The notes under the pieces were generated by a model. The model searched no databases. It had not been told where the DNA came from and saw nothing but the letters and a program-made list of their open reading frames with translations. Of a DNA stretch of 64,000 nt, positions 12,703-24,556 are shown piece after piece. The first letter of the stretch is position 1. Each line of letters opens with the position of its first letter. A program made the position numbers and the translations under genes. The DNA is from Linnemannia hyalina (Eukaryota > Mortierellomycota > Mortierellomycetes > Mortierellales > Mortierellaceae): the NCBI GenBank assembly GCA_019671135.1, contig JAHRHY010000014.1:308001-372000 (forward strand), read 5' to 3'.

Positions 12703-14745
12703 TCATGCGCGGACAGCAGCGGTCGCGACGGCGGCAGAAGTATGAACTTCTTCTAGGCGAACATCACCCTCCCTCAATTGCAAAGACGCCGGGAGATCCT
12801 CCATCCCTCTCGACATGCCAACCAAATCCTCCATCAATTTGCCCGCAACCTCAACTTTCTCCAACTCCCTCACCATTGTCGCTTCATCCATTGTATACTC
12901 ACCCTCGTCTTGTCTAGCATCAGCCTCACCTCTAACCTCCACAGCCACCTCTAACCCTACGGTCTCCTCGGCCACAGCAACATCCGCCTCCTTAAGCTGC
13001 ATGAACTCCAGCATCCGCTGCAGTGCCATACTTGACTCTGGCAAAAATGGGAACGCCTGGAAAACATGCACCATCCCCGGATACGTATCCAACTCCACTT
13101 GACTCGACTCGAGTTGAACCGGCAGCTTGTTAGAGGTTCCAAAACACCCTCCAGCCTTATAAGTAAACAGGATACACTCGTCCCTCAACCGTTCCGCCTC
13201 CCCACATTGGATCAACATTGGTGGTAACCCCTCGAGGGATCCCCAGAGAGGGGAGATGTAAGGGTGTCGGGCCATGGTCTTCATCTTGTCCTTTCCAGAA
13301 CAGTAGAAGGAGATTGGGTTGAACTTGTGGTTATGGCGAGGAGGACATGGGAGGTAGTCCATTGAGTTTGTCTCCCAGGATTCGCAGCTCATTGTTAGAT
13401 CTAGCCATGGCTGTGATTGTGTATTTGTGTTTGTGTAAGGGAGAGATGATTGGGCGTGAATGTGTCACGAGTTAACGCGTAGAAAAAGATGGGGGTGTGG
13501 GAGAAGGGGCGCGCGAAGGAGAGGAAAAAAAAGAGTTGGGGTCAGTGCTTGTGAAGGTCTTCCTTCGAGTAGTCTTGTACAAAAACAACCCTCCTTTCTT
13601 CAATCGACACATGATTTTTTTCAGTTTCTTTCACGCGCCGAGCGAAAAACTGCGAAGCGAAAAAAAGGGAGGCGGACAATTAAATGAAACAAAGAGTTGC
13701 CTGAAATGACCAATAAGACCGAGAAACTTACAGAGAGGAGAAAGGCCTTGGAGGGCATGGGGAGCCCATGATCGCGTTGGTACATCATCAAGGCGATAAT
13801 CAATCCGCCGCCAGCAGAGTCGCCGGCAGCAGTGACGTTCTTGGGATCGAAGCCAACACCCTGAGGGTCTGTCAGGTGGTGGAATGCATGCGAGGCGTCT
13901 TGCAAGGCTGCTGGGAATGGATGTTCTGGTGCAAGACGATAATCCACCGCTAAATTTTTTTTTGTGTTCAACAAGAAAAATGCAAAGTGGTACAAAGGTG
14001 TTTCAGTCGCGTCTGTTTTCAATTGGCACAAAGAAACATGATCGATCGACAAACAAAAACCAAAAGACTTGACTGACATAATCCAACCCCACAAAGTGAC
14101 CAAAAAAAACTTACCAAAGATGCGGCGCCCGGTAGCACGCGAGATCCTCCAGAGCATCTCGCGATGGGTCGCAGTGCTGCAGATGAAATACCCTCCACCA
14201 TGGGTATAGAAAACCACCTTCTCGCCCTCTCGCGCCGCATAAGGGTCCTTGGACGCCTTTGCAGATGGAGCAATCGGCATCCTCATGACCTTGCTCCACA
14301 CTTTCGAATCCGCAATCCAAATTCCGGGTAAGGTTCGATGCCCGGTCTCGCTCTGCTCCAAAGGTTCCAGCACTCCAGGGAACTCATGTCCACGGGCAGG
14401 GATTGGGAGTTTGTAAGGGACGATGTGCATCATGGGTAACTTGGGGAGGTAATGGAAGAAGGTGTCAATCATGTGTCGAATATCCGAAATGTCTTCGACA
14501 ATATGTTCCTGATAGTCGGCGGTTGCACGGACAACAGCGACAAAGAGGGCGAGGTGGAGGGGCCAAGACGGGACTGGAGGTGGGGTGAAGGGGTGCTTGA
14601 TGATCAAGGATGCACCGATAGCGACTTGTTGGGAGATAAGAGTGACATATCGACGGAGGTTGTTGACGGGGAAGGCGAGTGAGCCGCGTCGCTTGGGTGA
14701 CATTGTTTGCGAGAGCATGACTGAGTGTTGCTGAAGAGTGGTCAT
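12703..14745 (-). CDS. Alpha/beta hydrolase of the hormone-sensitive lipase type
   Basis: Serine esterase or lipase of the HSL/Say1-like family; substrate not known. Three minus-strand exons, 14745-14115, 13949-13732 and 13410-12703, give 518 residues in frame. Oxyanion-hole motif HGGGY at 182-186; VDYRLAPEHPFPAAL starts exon 2; nucleophile motif GDSAGG at 253-258 (Ser255). The third exon restores LSPWLDLT across the junction. The acid is expected in CGEAERLRDE and the histidine in PGMVHVFQAF. The N-terminus (about 30-75) is hydrophobic and may be a membrane anchor, as in fungal steryl-acetyl hydrolases. After the catalytic core, roughly 110 residues rich in Glu/Val/Ala form a tail I cannot assign. 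The second intron is 321 nt. An arylesterase role is equally possible from sequence alone. Confidence 0.88.
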
Positions 14746-17450
14746 CTTTTTTTTTGAAGGGTGGGCGAGTGCTGGAGGTGAAGTGAGTGCAAAGTGAAGT
14801 GATAAATATGAAGAGAAGGAGGGTTGCGTTAGAGGAGGTGATGAGAAAGGCGGAAGATAAAATGTCGAGAAGGTGGGGTAACAAAGTGATGGACCAAGAA
14901 GTTGGTTCTGTGGAGCGAGTTTTCATGACTCCTTTCCTCTTCTTCCCTTCCACTTCCTCAATTCTCCTCTTCCCCGAACATTGCAGTAGGTGGTCCACCT
15001 TGTCACTTGTGGAGCGAGAAGAAAATAGAAAGTGACAAGGAGGGAGAGCGATCGAGAAAGGAGGGGCTAGAGGAAGGGAGTCGGGGGTAAAAAGGGAGGA
15101 AGGGAAGAGGGGGGGAAGAAAAAACCATGTGTTGTAGGGTTGACTATACAGCTTCCACTTCTCCGACATGTGTTGATTTATGCTGGTGAATCTTTCCTCG
15201 GTTAATTTACCCTCTTTTTGTTTTGGTGCAAAGACAAAAAAAGAGGGCACTCCCATCCGAGTCTTGTTCACTTTACTTTCCTGCAGGTGCTGGGTAGCAA
15301 GAAAAAAAAAGATGGGGAACGCGAGGACCCTGATATTAGTCAACAAAACTACAGTAGGGGTATAAATGAATGAACAGTGAAGACTGTGAGTGAGAGAGAG
15401 AGGCGGCTAAAGAGAAGCAAGCAGGGGATTGAGAAAGAAGGTAAAAATGGGTCATCGGCAATCTGTACCAAAACATGGACATTGGACATTTTTGACAAGA
15501 TCTTCTTCCTGTCACCCCTCATCGAAGACATCATGCTTTGTGCTTGCTTGTGCAGAAGTCAGTCTCGTTTCCAACAAACAAAGCAATCGGCCACGGCTAA
15601 TCACTCCCCGTCGCACCTACAACAAAGAACCCCTGCTGTTTTTCTTTTTTGACTTTGCGGAAGGTTGTTTCCTTTGGTTTTTTTTGAAACTGTTGGAGAG
15701 AAAGAATCTCTTGTCATGTGTCAATCCCAGCGCGATGTTGTTTGTACGTATGTTGTGTTGCTAAAGAACGAGTTGAAAGAAGCGGAAGGGTGGATTGAAG
15801 AAAGGTTTGTTTGTCCGAGCGAGAGGAATGTCATCGCTCTTTTGTTTATTTTCCTATTTTTTTTTGTGGGGGATGGGGTGCAACAAAGACATGGAGAAAT
15901 GGAGAAATGGGGAAATGGGCGTTGTGCCATAATCGTGTGGAGAAGTGAGAGAAAGACGCCACCAACTGTAGACGTTGAGAGTCACTTGAGATAAAAGCCA
16001 AACGTTACGGATAAATAGATATGATTGGCTTGTGATAGATTTTTCCTTTGTTGGACAACGCTACACAGAAACCTGTAGCTGAGAACTGATCGTTTCTGAG
16101 TCTTGTGAAGCGGGAACACCATCGACCGTCAGTCATCAGCCATCAAACACTCAACACGATCAAACGATCAAGACAAATAAACCCATCCATCACTGCATAG
16201 TCAGGTGCGATCGTAGCACAAGCAGACATGAATCGAATCTCTAGAAAACCCGGAATTCGACAGCATGTAGGCATGTCTGTCGAGTGTGTACTTGCTTGCA
16301 TGCTTGTCTGGACAAACGCGATTCATCGGCATACGGCCTCTCTTCTTCCTTGATACACTCAAAGAAAAAAAAAAAGGCAGCACCGTTTTTAAGCCATGAA
16401 ACACATGGTACTCTTTACTTTGGAAGAATACCCTGTTTGATGAATGCCGTTTACCACTGATCCTTACCATGCATGCCACTTCAACGTTACAGGAGTAAAA
16501 GGAAGGAAGAAATGGTTTATGAGAAAAAGAGCGATAGAAAGAGGGCTCTCAATTATGCCAGAGCTGGACTGGTGCAACAAAACAGTGTTATTTCTCAATT
16601 GAACCATCGCATAAAAGAGCATTGAAGTCCAGCAGAGGGGTTTTTTCCCAACTAACCAACCAACCAGCGTTGTTGTTGAATGTAATTTCAATTTGATAAA
16701 TGAGAACAGTTACAGTTGCACTAGTCGTCTCGCACAAAAGACCGTTTTCTATGTGTCCTGTCTCTCTTTGTCCAGTTGTCCAGTTGTCCAGTCGATTACC
16801 TACTGCATGCCATGGCTGGATCCTTTGTTGTTCTCCCGTACCGTAATAATAACAATAATAGCCGTAGCGCTTTTTATTTTTTCTTTGATCGTTTTGTGCC
16901 TTCTATCTATCTTTCTATCTTCAGCCGTTCTTTTCCCCTTTCCTTCCCGACGTCGCCTTGACAACGACCTAAACTCCTTTTTTTCTTATTGGCAGGCTGT
17001 CGTTCTTCTTTCTTCTTCTTCTTCTTCTTCTATTTCGTTGCTCCTCAACTTTCTTGCCACTTCACCCCTTCTCTCCCCTTCTCCTTCACTCTCCCTTCTC
17101 CTTCAACCCCCTCTTGCTAGCTCATCTTCACAGGGTAAGCATCACCTAGGACAGGAAGGACAGACAAAGACAATTGAATGCAACAACCAAGAAGGACACA
17201 CACTGACTGGACTCGGGACAACTCCACAACAGGGTAAACAGGCTGAGACTTGCCTTCATCTCACTAACTACCGCGTCTGCATTCTTACGTCTCTCTTCCT
17301 ACCATGGGCGCAGCGTTATTCAGGTTGTGTCTCTAGCAAAACACCGACTCATCAGGAGGAACCAACACAAGGGAAACAAATCAACATTCATCTCCCAAAC
17401 AGGACCTGATCACTCTCTGATCCCCCTTTCCCCCCCTCAGCCCAGCAGGA
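14746..17450. promoter_or_regulatory. Divergent intergenic region with a probable 5' UTR intron
   Basis: 2.7 kb between the hydrolase (left, minus) and the metallophosphatase (right, plus), so it holds both promoters. On the right side, GGGTAAGC near 17134 and a polypyrimidine tract ending CCCCCCTCAG at 17440 look like an intron in the 5' UTR of the phosphatase (about 306 nt), ending 10 nt before its ATG. The open frames in this stretch are pyrimidine- or purine-biased and lack domains. Confidence 0.45.
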
Positions 17451-18989
17451 ATGTCGAACTTCAGTGCGAACAAGTCGGGCATGTCGACACAGCACCAGCG
17501 CAGGCAGAGTATGCCAGCACCCGCGCCCATCTCTACCAACGTCACTCCGACCATCATCGCCACCCCACCATCTGCAACGGGGACAGGAATCCTCGGTGGG
17601 CGATTCCACAGCCGACACCCTATGCTCCTCCACGGAGGACCCACCAATCGATTCTCGGCCGCGTTCGAGAGTCTTCTCTCGTATATCCCACGGAGAAGGC
17701 GTCAGATCCGATACCCGCTTGTCGTGGGGCTAGGCCTGTACTTTTTCCTAGTTTACCTCTACTTTCAGGACGCCTCGACATGGACGGCCATTGCTGGGTT
17801 CAAGATCAAGAACCTCTCGTTCAATTGGGACACCAAACGGTGCTCGTACCGCAAGGATCCGATGCTGTTTGTCAAGGATAGCTCCTCGGTTCTGGTGATC
17901 TGGGAAATGAATTGCGAGATAACCGAGATGGACCTCGTCTGGAGCCCAGTAGAGGCAGCTGGATCAAAACAATACCAACAACAATTACACAGCAGTGGAG
18001 GTGAACCCAACGTCGCCTCAACAACGATCAATGCCTTAGACAAGACCCATGTCGTCTACACAGCCACCATCTCTGGAATCCCAGCCGTTAACACCAACAT
18101 CACCTACTCGGTCCACCCACCCAAGATCCTGTCCCACCTCACCCGCACCTATACTTTTGCCCACCTCCCCAACCCTCCATTGCTCAAGGACCGCGAGATT
18201 GCCCGGTTTGGAGCCATCTCCGACAACCAGTGCGAGGTCAAGCAGTTCTTCAAGGTCCTAAAGGCCATGACTGAACACCACAAGGTCGATTATCTAATCC
18301 ATGCCGGCGATGCAGTCCAGGAATACGACAATCTCGACAACTGGCAGACGGACTTTGCATCGCCTCTCTCATACTTCAGGATTGGACAAACGACACCTTT
18401 GATCTACACCCATGGCAACCACGACTATGATGTTACGGGCGAGTACCCTTACACTGGAAAGCGCACATGGCACGCCTACACTGTTGCCGGTGTCCGATTC
18501 ATTGTCCTCGACTCGAACCTCGACCGTCGTGAACAGGATACCTGGTTGGAGGAGGAGCTCAAGTCTGAGGAGTGCAAAAAGGCGTGGTTCAGGGTCGTCC
18601 TGGTTCATATCTCGCCCTACACACAGTACTGGGAGAAGACCGCCTGGGAAGGCAAGGGCGAGAAGCATTGGGGATCGTTTATCCGGGACCGCTATGTGCC
18701 TCTGTTCCAGCAACACAATGTCGATTTGATCATTTCGGGACACCAACACAACTACATGCGCGGCCAGGATGATCAAATGGTCTACACGATTATCGGAGGC
18801 GCCGGAGGACAGCTGGATGAAGAGCAGGTTGAGGACTACCCGGCCTGGGTGGGGGGCAAGGTCAAGTTCCGTCACCACTATGTCCTCATGAAGATCACAG
18901 GCGACCGCCGGCTGATCTGGGAGGCGTATGATGCCGACTGCGGGTCGCGTTTGGACGCCTTTGTGCTGCACTCTAGGACAGAAGTATAG
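17451..18989 (+). CDS. Membrane-anchored calcineurin-like metallophosphatase
   Basis: Single coding exon, 512 residues. A basic, proline-rich N-terminal tail of about 87 residues (with RRRRQIRYP just before the membrane) precedes one hydrophobic segment at about 88-106 (LVVGLGLYFFLVYLYF). This predicts a type II protein whose phosphatase domain faces the lumen or outside. A fibronectin-like region precedes the catalytic part, as in purple acid phosphatases. Metal-binding motifs in order: ISDNQ (about 257), HAGDAVQEYDN (about 285), THGNHDYD (about 321), LVHISPY (about 385) and SGHQHNYMRG (about 430). These are the five blocks of the metallophosphoesterase fold, with Asn-Gln at the first block. 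Related to purple acid phosphatases, but the substrate is unknown. The start was set by the ATG after the probable 5' UTR intron. Confidence 0.87.
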   Translation: MSNFSANKSGMSTQHQRRQSMPAPAPISTNVTPTIIATPPSATGTGILGGRFHSRHPMLLHGGPTNRFSAAFESLLSYIPRRRRQIRYPLVVGLGLYFFLVYLYFQDASTWTAIAGFKIKNLSFNWDTKRCSYRKDPMLFVKDSSSVLVIWEMNCEITEMDLVWSPVEAAGSKQYQQQLHSSGGEPNVASTTINALDKTHVVYTATISGIPAVNTNITYSVHPPKILSHLTRTYTFAHLPNPPLLKDREIARFGAISDNQCEVKQFFKVLKAMTEHHKVDYLIHAGDAVQEYDNLDNWQTDFASPLSYFRIGQTTPLIYTHGNHDYDVTGEYPYTGKRTWHAYTVAGVRFIVLDSNLDRREQDTWLEEELKSEECKKAWFRVVLVHISPYTQYWEKTAWEGKGEKHWGSFIRDRYVPLFQQHNVDLIISGHQHNYMRGQDDQMVYTIIGGAGGQLDEEQVEDYPAWVGGKVKFRHHYVLMKITGDRRLIWEAYDADCGSRLDAFVLHSRTEV

Positions 18990-20094
18990 AACTATCGAAG
19001 AAGAGCTGGCCCTCTTTTTTTTTCGCCTTGTTCTATCTAGTCGTTTCGTAGATCTATCCCTCAACCTTTCTACTTTTTCTTCGCTTTCCCTAATACATTC
19101 TTTTCTGCTTTTGTTGTCATCTTCATATCATTATTGCCGTTCCTTGTCACCGTCTTTTGTTTGGACGCTGCTGCACCCTCTCTCTCTCTCTCTCGATTAG
19201 TAATCGCCTATGAAAAGCTACACCCTCACCCTAAAGCGCAAGGGGAAAAGTAATCTACGGCACAATGTTTATTTTTTTTCCCCATCGGGTCCAAGAGATG
19301 TGAATAGGGTGGGTCTATTTTCACTTATCGTGTTCTGTCGTCAGGTGTGTGAGTCGAAATATGCATTTTTTTTATGTTTGTGGTGTATTTTTTCTCAGGC
19401 TGTAGAGCAAGTTTGAATCTACGGCGATTTGGATGAGTACAGCGTGAGTCAAGGCATTCGTTCAAATCTGTTCTCCGTCAACGGATGCCGCCGATCAGAG
19501 AATAATTGTGAGCACACCTCCTTACCCTGGACTCCCTTCCTTTCCTACAGCCATTGTTTGCTTTTCTAGTCTAATTTTGATTATCATACCCTGTATGGTC
19601 GCTTGCTTCCTCTCTCCCGCGAAATGGCCTATCAAGCCATTCGCGATGCCATGACAACGGTTTGACGACAAACAAAGAGCGCATGAATGCCATTGAGAAA
19701 TGGGTTTCCTTCTTCAACGGATACAACTTTAAATTCAATCGGCAGAGAAAGGGTGCCTCTTTTTTCTTTCTTTCTCTTATGCATTGCTTATGGCAGGTTC
19801 ACGCCGCAGCCTTGTTTACACGCTGTTACAGCGTTACACACGCCGAAAAAAGAGTTTCTACTTTCCTTTCGGCGATTGGCGGGTCCAATCCTTGAAAGGA
19901 ACGATTAGTAATGGTCCGACGTGCTTATCCTTGTAAGAAATAAAAAGGGCGTACAAAAAGTCGCGTTCAAATCTCAGTCCTTTTTCATTTCTTCTCTTCT
20001 TCTCCATTCCACTTGTCCACATTCACCAAACCCACACCTCACTCGAACCACCCAATTTTTTCCCACGACAAACCAACCACCAAAAAAAAAAAAA
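18990..20094 (+). promoter_or_regulatory. Spacer before the glutathione S-transferase gene
   Basis: Holds the 3' UTR of the phosphatase (T-rich, 19010-19200) and the promoter and leader of the GST. The leader ends with a run of 13 A directly before the ATG. No coding frame with a recognisable domain was found. Confidence 0.45.
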
Positions 20095-22184
20095 ATGGTC
20101 AACTCAGTCCCAACACTGTACATTCTGAACCGGAACTACTCTTCCTGGTCCCTGCGTGCCTGGTTGGTAATGCGCTACTTCAAGCTCGACTTCAACATCG
20201 AGCTCCTCCTTCTTGGAACTCCCGAGATCCCCGACATGGGGATCCCCGCCGCAGATGTGTTGATGCGTCGTGCAGGACCGACTTCCAAGGTTCCCGCGTT
20301 GCACGTGGAGAAGCCTTCGGGTGGACACCATATCGTCTTCGAGACATTAGCGATCTTGGAGTACCTTGCTGAAGGTAAGACATCATTCATCATTTCTAAC
20401 GCTTGGGTTTTGTTTGTTGGATATGGTTGGGTTTAGGAGATTGCTCTTGGCGGTTGGTGTTAGGTGGGTGTGTTGTCATTTAGGGATTAGAGGACATTAG
20501 AACCTCTTTGTTCCATAATTTACCCAGTACCTTTCACTACCATTGTCCTTGGTACGTAGCAGGAAACACTGTCCTTTGTCATACGTCCTTCTATCCCTCC
20601 TCTTCACTTCCCAAATGTACCTCTTGAGCACACCCCATTTTTGTCAACTTTTTCCCGCATTCGAAACCTCGGAGAAAAAAAAATGAGTGACAGAAGTGGA
20701 TAATAGAAACGCAGCACGTTTCTTTTACTTAAGAACAGAGCATATTCTTCCCTGGCAAATGACTGCCGGCCAACAAGGAAGTACAAGAGGCGGAGGAAGG
20801 TGGGTGCAAGCCGCAGAGAAGGGTAAACAGGAACGCCCTAAAATAGAGGTGTCTTCATAGAGTACTTCTACAAGCACTGTACAAGATGACTCGCTGGAGA
20901 TTGAGATGATAGAGAAACATACGAACGGCGAGGTACTGAGGGGAAAAAAAGGAGAGAAGGGGCTAGGCCTTGGCCCTTCTTTTTTTGCCCAGTTGGATGA
21001 TGCTTGTGGCCTGGGCGCGGATTGTTTTCTCCGAAAAAGAGGATGTATGTAATCCATGCTCTCTACTTCAGACACAACCAGCGGACGAGGTTTGTTCATT
21101 CCATTTGAAACAAAGGCCTTTTGGCTGGGAGCAAGGTCAGCTGGCTACGAGCGGGTTTCTTTTTTCGTTTCTGTCCAGTAGAGGAGAGGATAGGAGAGGG
21201 GGGCTGAGAAGTCACCACAAAAAAAAGGTTCATCGACGCCAAATCGGGACAACTTTGTAGAAGTATCCCTTTATAACCAGCTGGGATGCCCTTCATGGTC
21301 TAGCACCATCTAGTCGTTTGACGAGCGGCTGAGCCTTGGCGGGAGGCGTACCGGCGTAAACTCTGTCCTCTTTTTTTAAATTGGTCTTTTTGAATGTCTT
21401 CAAAGGATCACTTGTCTCAAGCTTACGAACGCAACATGAATGAGAGTGTTCGTTCGTTCGATCGTTATTTCTTGTTGCCGTTCTAGGCTTCAGGCTATTG
21501 TGTTTTGTTTGTTACTCTTTTTCTTGTGTTTGAAAGGAAGGAGGTCTCTCGTTGTTTGCTAACTATTCCCCGGTTCCGATTCAATCATAACTTTGAGCTT
21601 TCCCATGTCTCTCTTTCTCTCCCTTCTCTCCCTTCTCTCACTCAGCTCAGTGCGAACGTGCTTACAGCATCCACCCAACTCACCACTTCCTCTCTCGCTA
21701 AAAAAATGACATAGATTATCCTGAGATCTGGCCCACTGACCGCTACGACCGCGCCCTCGCCCGCTCGCTGGCCGCAGAGATGGCCACTGGTTTCTTTGGG
21801 ATCCGCAAGTACGCCATGAACATCCGCGGCCGGTACGCCTTTGATCCCGAACTCTACACCGCGGACACCATCAATCAATTGGCCCGTGTCTCAAGCATCT
21901 GTGAGGACCTCCGATCAAAGCAGGTCGGCAAGGACGGCGATAAGGGGTACTTGTTTGGTCGCTTCACGGCCATCGATGCCATGTATACACCTCTGGCGTT
22001 CCGTCTTCGGAATTACTCGTTGATGGACAAGATCCAGGGCAAGCACGCTCAGGCTTATGTCCAGCGACTTTTGGATACGGAGGAGGTCAAGGAGTGGGTC
22101 GAGCTGTCCAAGAAGGAGAAGGAGGTTATCCCTGCCGACGAGATGCCCGGTTATGAAGGCAAGCAGCTCACTGATGTTGAGTAA
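20095..22184 (+). CDS. Glutathione S-transferase, zeta-like with SSWSLR motif
   Basis: Cytosolic GST fold, 249 residues from two exons, 20095-20374 and 21715-22184. The N-terminal thioredoxin-like domain begins LYILNRNYSSWSLRAWL. The Ser-Ser-Trp-Ser motif holds the probable catalytic serine of zeta/maleylacetoacetate isomerase-like enzymes. KVPALHV and FETLAILEYLAE follow, and the frame crosses the intron to give LAEDYPEIWP, a normal domain-linker sequence for the family. The C-terminal helical domain includes FGRFTAIDAMYTPLAFRL. The single intron is 1340 nt, far longer than any other in the window. Whether it conjugates glutathione to xenobiotics or isomerises a metabolite cannot be told here. 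Confidence 0.88.
20375..21714 (+). other. Unusually long intron (1340 nt) in the GST gene
   Basis: GTAAGA donor at 20375 and a CATAG acceptor ending at 21714. The exons on either side join in frame and in the middle of a conserved GST linker, so the intron call is firm. Inside I find no domain-bearing frame and no clear terminal inverted repeats. Parts of it are purine-rich (20730-20960). Confidence 0.75.
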
Positions 22185-24556
22185 AGAAGGGAAGAGGCTG
22201 AGAAAAATAGCTGTGCTTGCGTGTCCTTTTTATTTGAGCTGTACGACGTTCATGGCATGACCCAAGGAATGAAAGAAAAACTGTAATAAGTACAAGATAT
22301 CATCTCCAGTGGTTTATTTTTCACTCATTTTCACGGCCATACCCCTGGATCATTTTCATTCCTCAATGAACGAAAAAAAAGTGGACCCTGCATTCATGCG
22401 TAGTTTAATTGAGAGAGAGATGGGAGAGAAGGGAGTGAGATGAGGGGTAATAACATTTATGGCGGGTCAACGGACAATGAGAAAAGTGGACACACACACA
22501 CACGCACACATGACCCCCGAATTGTGGAGTTGGACCTTAAAAAAATGGGCAAACAACAACGCCGAGGAAGCACAGATCACCCTTTATTTTCCGTCAGTTT
22601 ATTCGTCCAGTTGGTTCTTTTTGGATTCGAGTGTTGGTTCTATTATTGGACCCGGTTTGTGTCGTCCGTTCGGTACAAGTAAAGTAATATAACCTTTGAC
22701 CCCTGTTTAGCTACTGCTATTTTGCTCCATTGTTGTTTTTCTCACACAGCAGGCTGACTGGTCAGAGAGAACGACGAAGGGAAGAGTGGGCAAAAAAGAA
22801 AAGAAAATCCGCTTGAAAAATACAGAATAACCGCAGTTGGGCAAAAAGGTCAACAGAAGGAGGCAATGATGATAATGACGGAGGGGAGAGAGAGAGAGGG
22901 GGAAGGAGAGGGAGTCTACCGGGAGGGACAGGCGAGCGGGAGGCATACACAACAACAACAAACAAACATGTTTCTTTTTTTTCAATTCAAAAGGAATACA
23001 GCACTCTTCACATACGACTGGCTGAAAAATGTAAAAGGAAGGGACGAAAAGGAAGCAGAAGGCGAGAACAGGGTGGATGAGTGCACTGGCCCAATAGGAA
23101 GGCGAGGAGGACCCGCCCCGGTTTCTGCTGGCTGGGCCGGCTTGACTGGCTTGGTTTCTTTTGTTCAGGTTAGGGATAGGATGAGCGGGCTTGAAGTTCC
23201 GTTGTCAATTACATATTGTTCAGGAAGAGAAATGAAAGAATGAACGAGAAGAAGGAAGAAGATTTTTTTCTTTTTGATCATGATCGACAGTGACCAGAGA
23301 GACAATTAGGGCGAGTAGAGGAGCGAGCAGGGATGTGTAATTGCACAGCGTGCTTGTCAGGAGACCCTATTTCTTCATTTGTCTCTTTTTCGGAAGATTC
23401 TTCTGAAGTACTTTAGGAAGAGAGATTTCTTTAACGGTCGAATCCGTTTATCTTAATGATCGTTTTTGTATTTGAACATATATTTCCCTATTCAATCGAA
23501 TAGAATACTTTATTGTCATCATCAACCATCATCATCATCATCAGCCCCCTTTTGGCCAACTGATATCTCTTGAACAGGAACAATCAGTCCCATCAGCGAA
23601 CAGCTTTCTTCCGTTGTGTTTTTAATAGCTGATGACAAGAGTCCATAAATAGGCTGGTATCATCCACCATCATTTCCTTTTTATCTTTTCATAACCTATT
23701 CTTCTCTTAACGAACATATCATATCTTGATCATCCCTTTGCATACAACCATACATCTCAACCCCCCTCTTTCCTTTCCTTCTCGTATTTCCTTTTCTTCT
23801 TCGACTTCTCGTCTTTCTTATTCTAGTACATTTGTTTTTCATTCACAACACACATCTACATACTCTGCGCCATTCTTCATCAATTAGCGTGTGCCCTACA
23901 TTATTTTATCCATCGCTAATCGCATCGCATATCACTTTCACACATTCTCGTTACCATTTGCCATTTCAACATTGGCAACATTGGGACTTTCGCCTTCTTT
24001 TCTCTTCCTGTGATCATCCCTTGTACAGACCCCCTTTCTTTTATTTTTTTTATTGCCTGCCTCTCTTTTCCTTCCTTCCCCCTCACTATCCATTTGCCCC
24101 CCTTGCGACAAACGCAAACAACAGCAACAACAAAACACAAGGCCCGTAACAAACAATTGAACTTAACGGCTCATATTTTACTCTTCACTTTCTTGTTTGC
24201 TATTTGCCTCTCTCTCTCCCTCATTGACCCCCTTTGAAGCTCCTCTTTTCCCTTTTTTCATTTACTTTGGCCGTATCGAACTATATAGTCGTCCTGCCTT
24301 CTGGTTTTTTTTTATTTTTTCCGCTATCTAGTCTTCTAAATTGTTTCTCGTCGCACCTTAACCTTTTTCAACCGCTAAATTACCCTTCCGACCCTCCGAT
24401 CCCTCTCTTACTCATTGCCTGCCTGCTATACTTTCTCCTTCTTCTGTCAGCCCTTCCCATCCTTCCTTTTCCCTTCTTCCTTTTTTTATTTTATTTTCCT
24501 TCCTTCTTTTCTCCACCAATTGATACATACCAACAGATACACAACCCAAATACAAC
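22185..24556 (+). promoter_or_regulatory. Long promoter and leader of the C2H2 factor gene
   Basis: 2.4 kb without a supported gene. A TATA-like ATAAATA is near 23645. From about 23680 to 24540 the plus strand is almost purely C/T with short A islands, which looks like a long transcribed leader or core promoter, as expected for a regulatory gene. A short CA run is at 22493-22503 and ATC repeats are at 23517-23543. Confidence 0.5.

Noticed and set aside
14465..15346. 293-codon minus-strand frame upstream of the hydrolase
   Set aside because: Low-complexity Ser/Pro/His sequence in another frame overlapping exon 1; CT-rich leader effect.
16693..17409. 238-codon plus-strand frame before the metallophosphatase
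   Set aside because: Ser/Leu/Phe-rich translation of a polypyrimidine leader, and crosses a probable 5' UTR intron.
23832..24149. 105-codon frame in the C2H2 gene leader
   Set aside because: Translation of a CT-rich leader; no conserved features.
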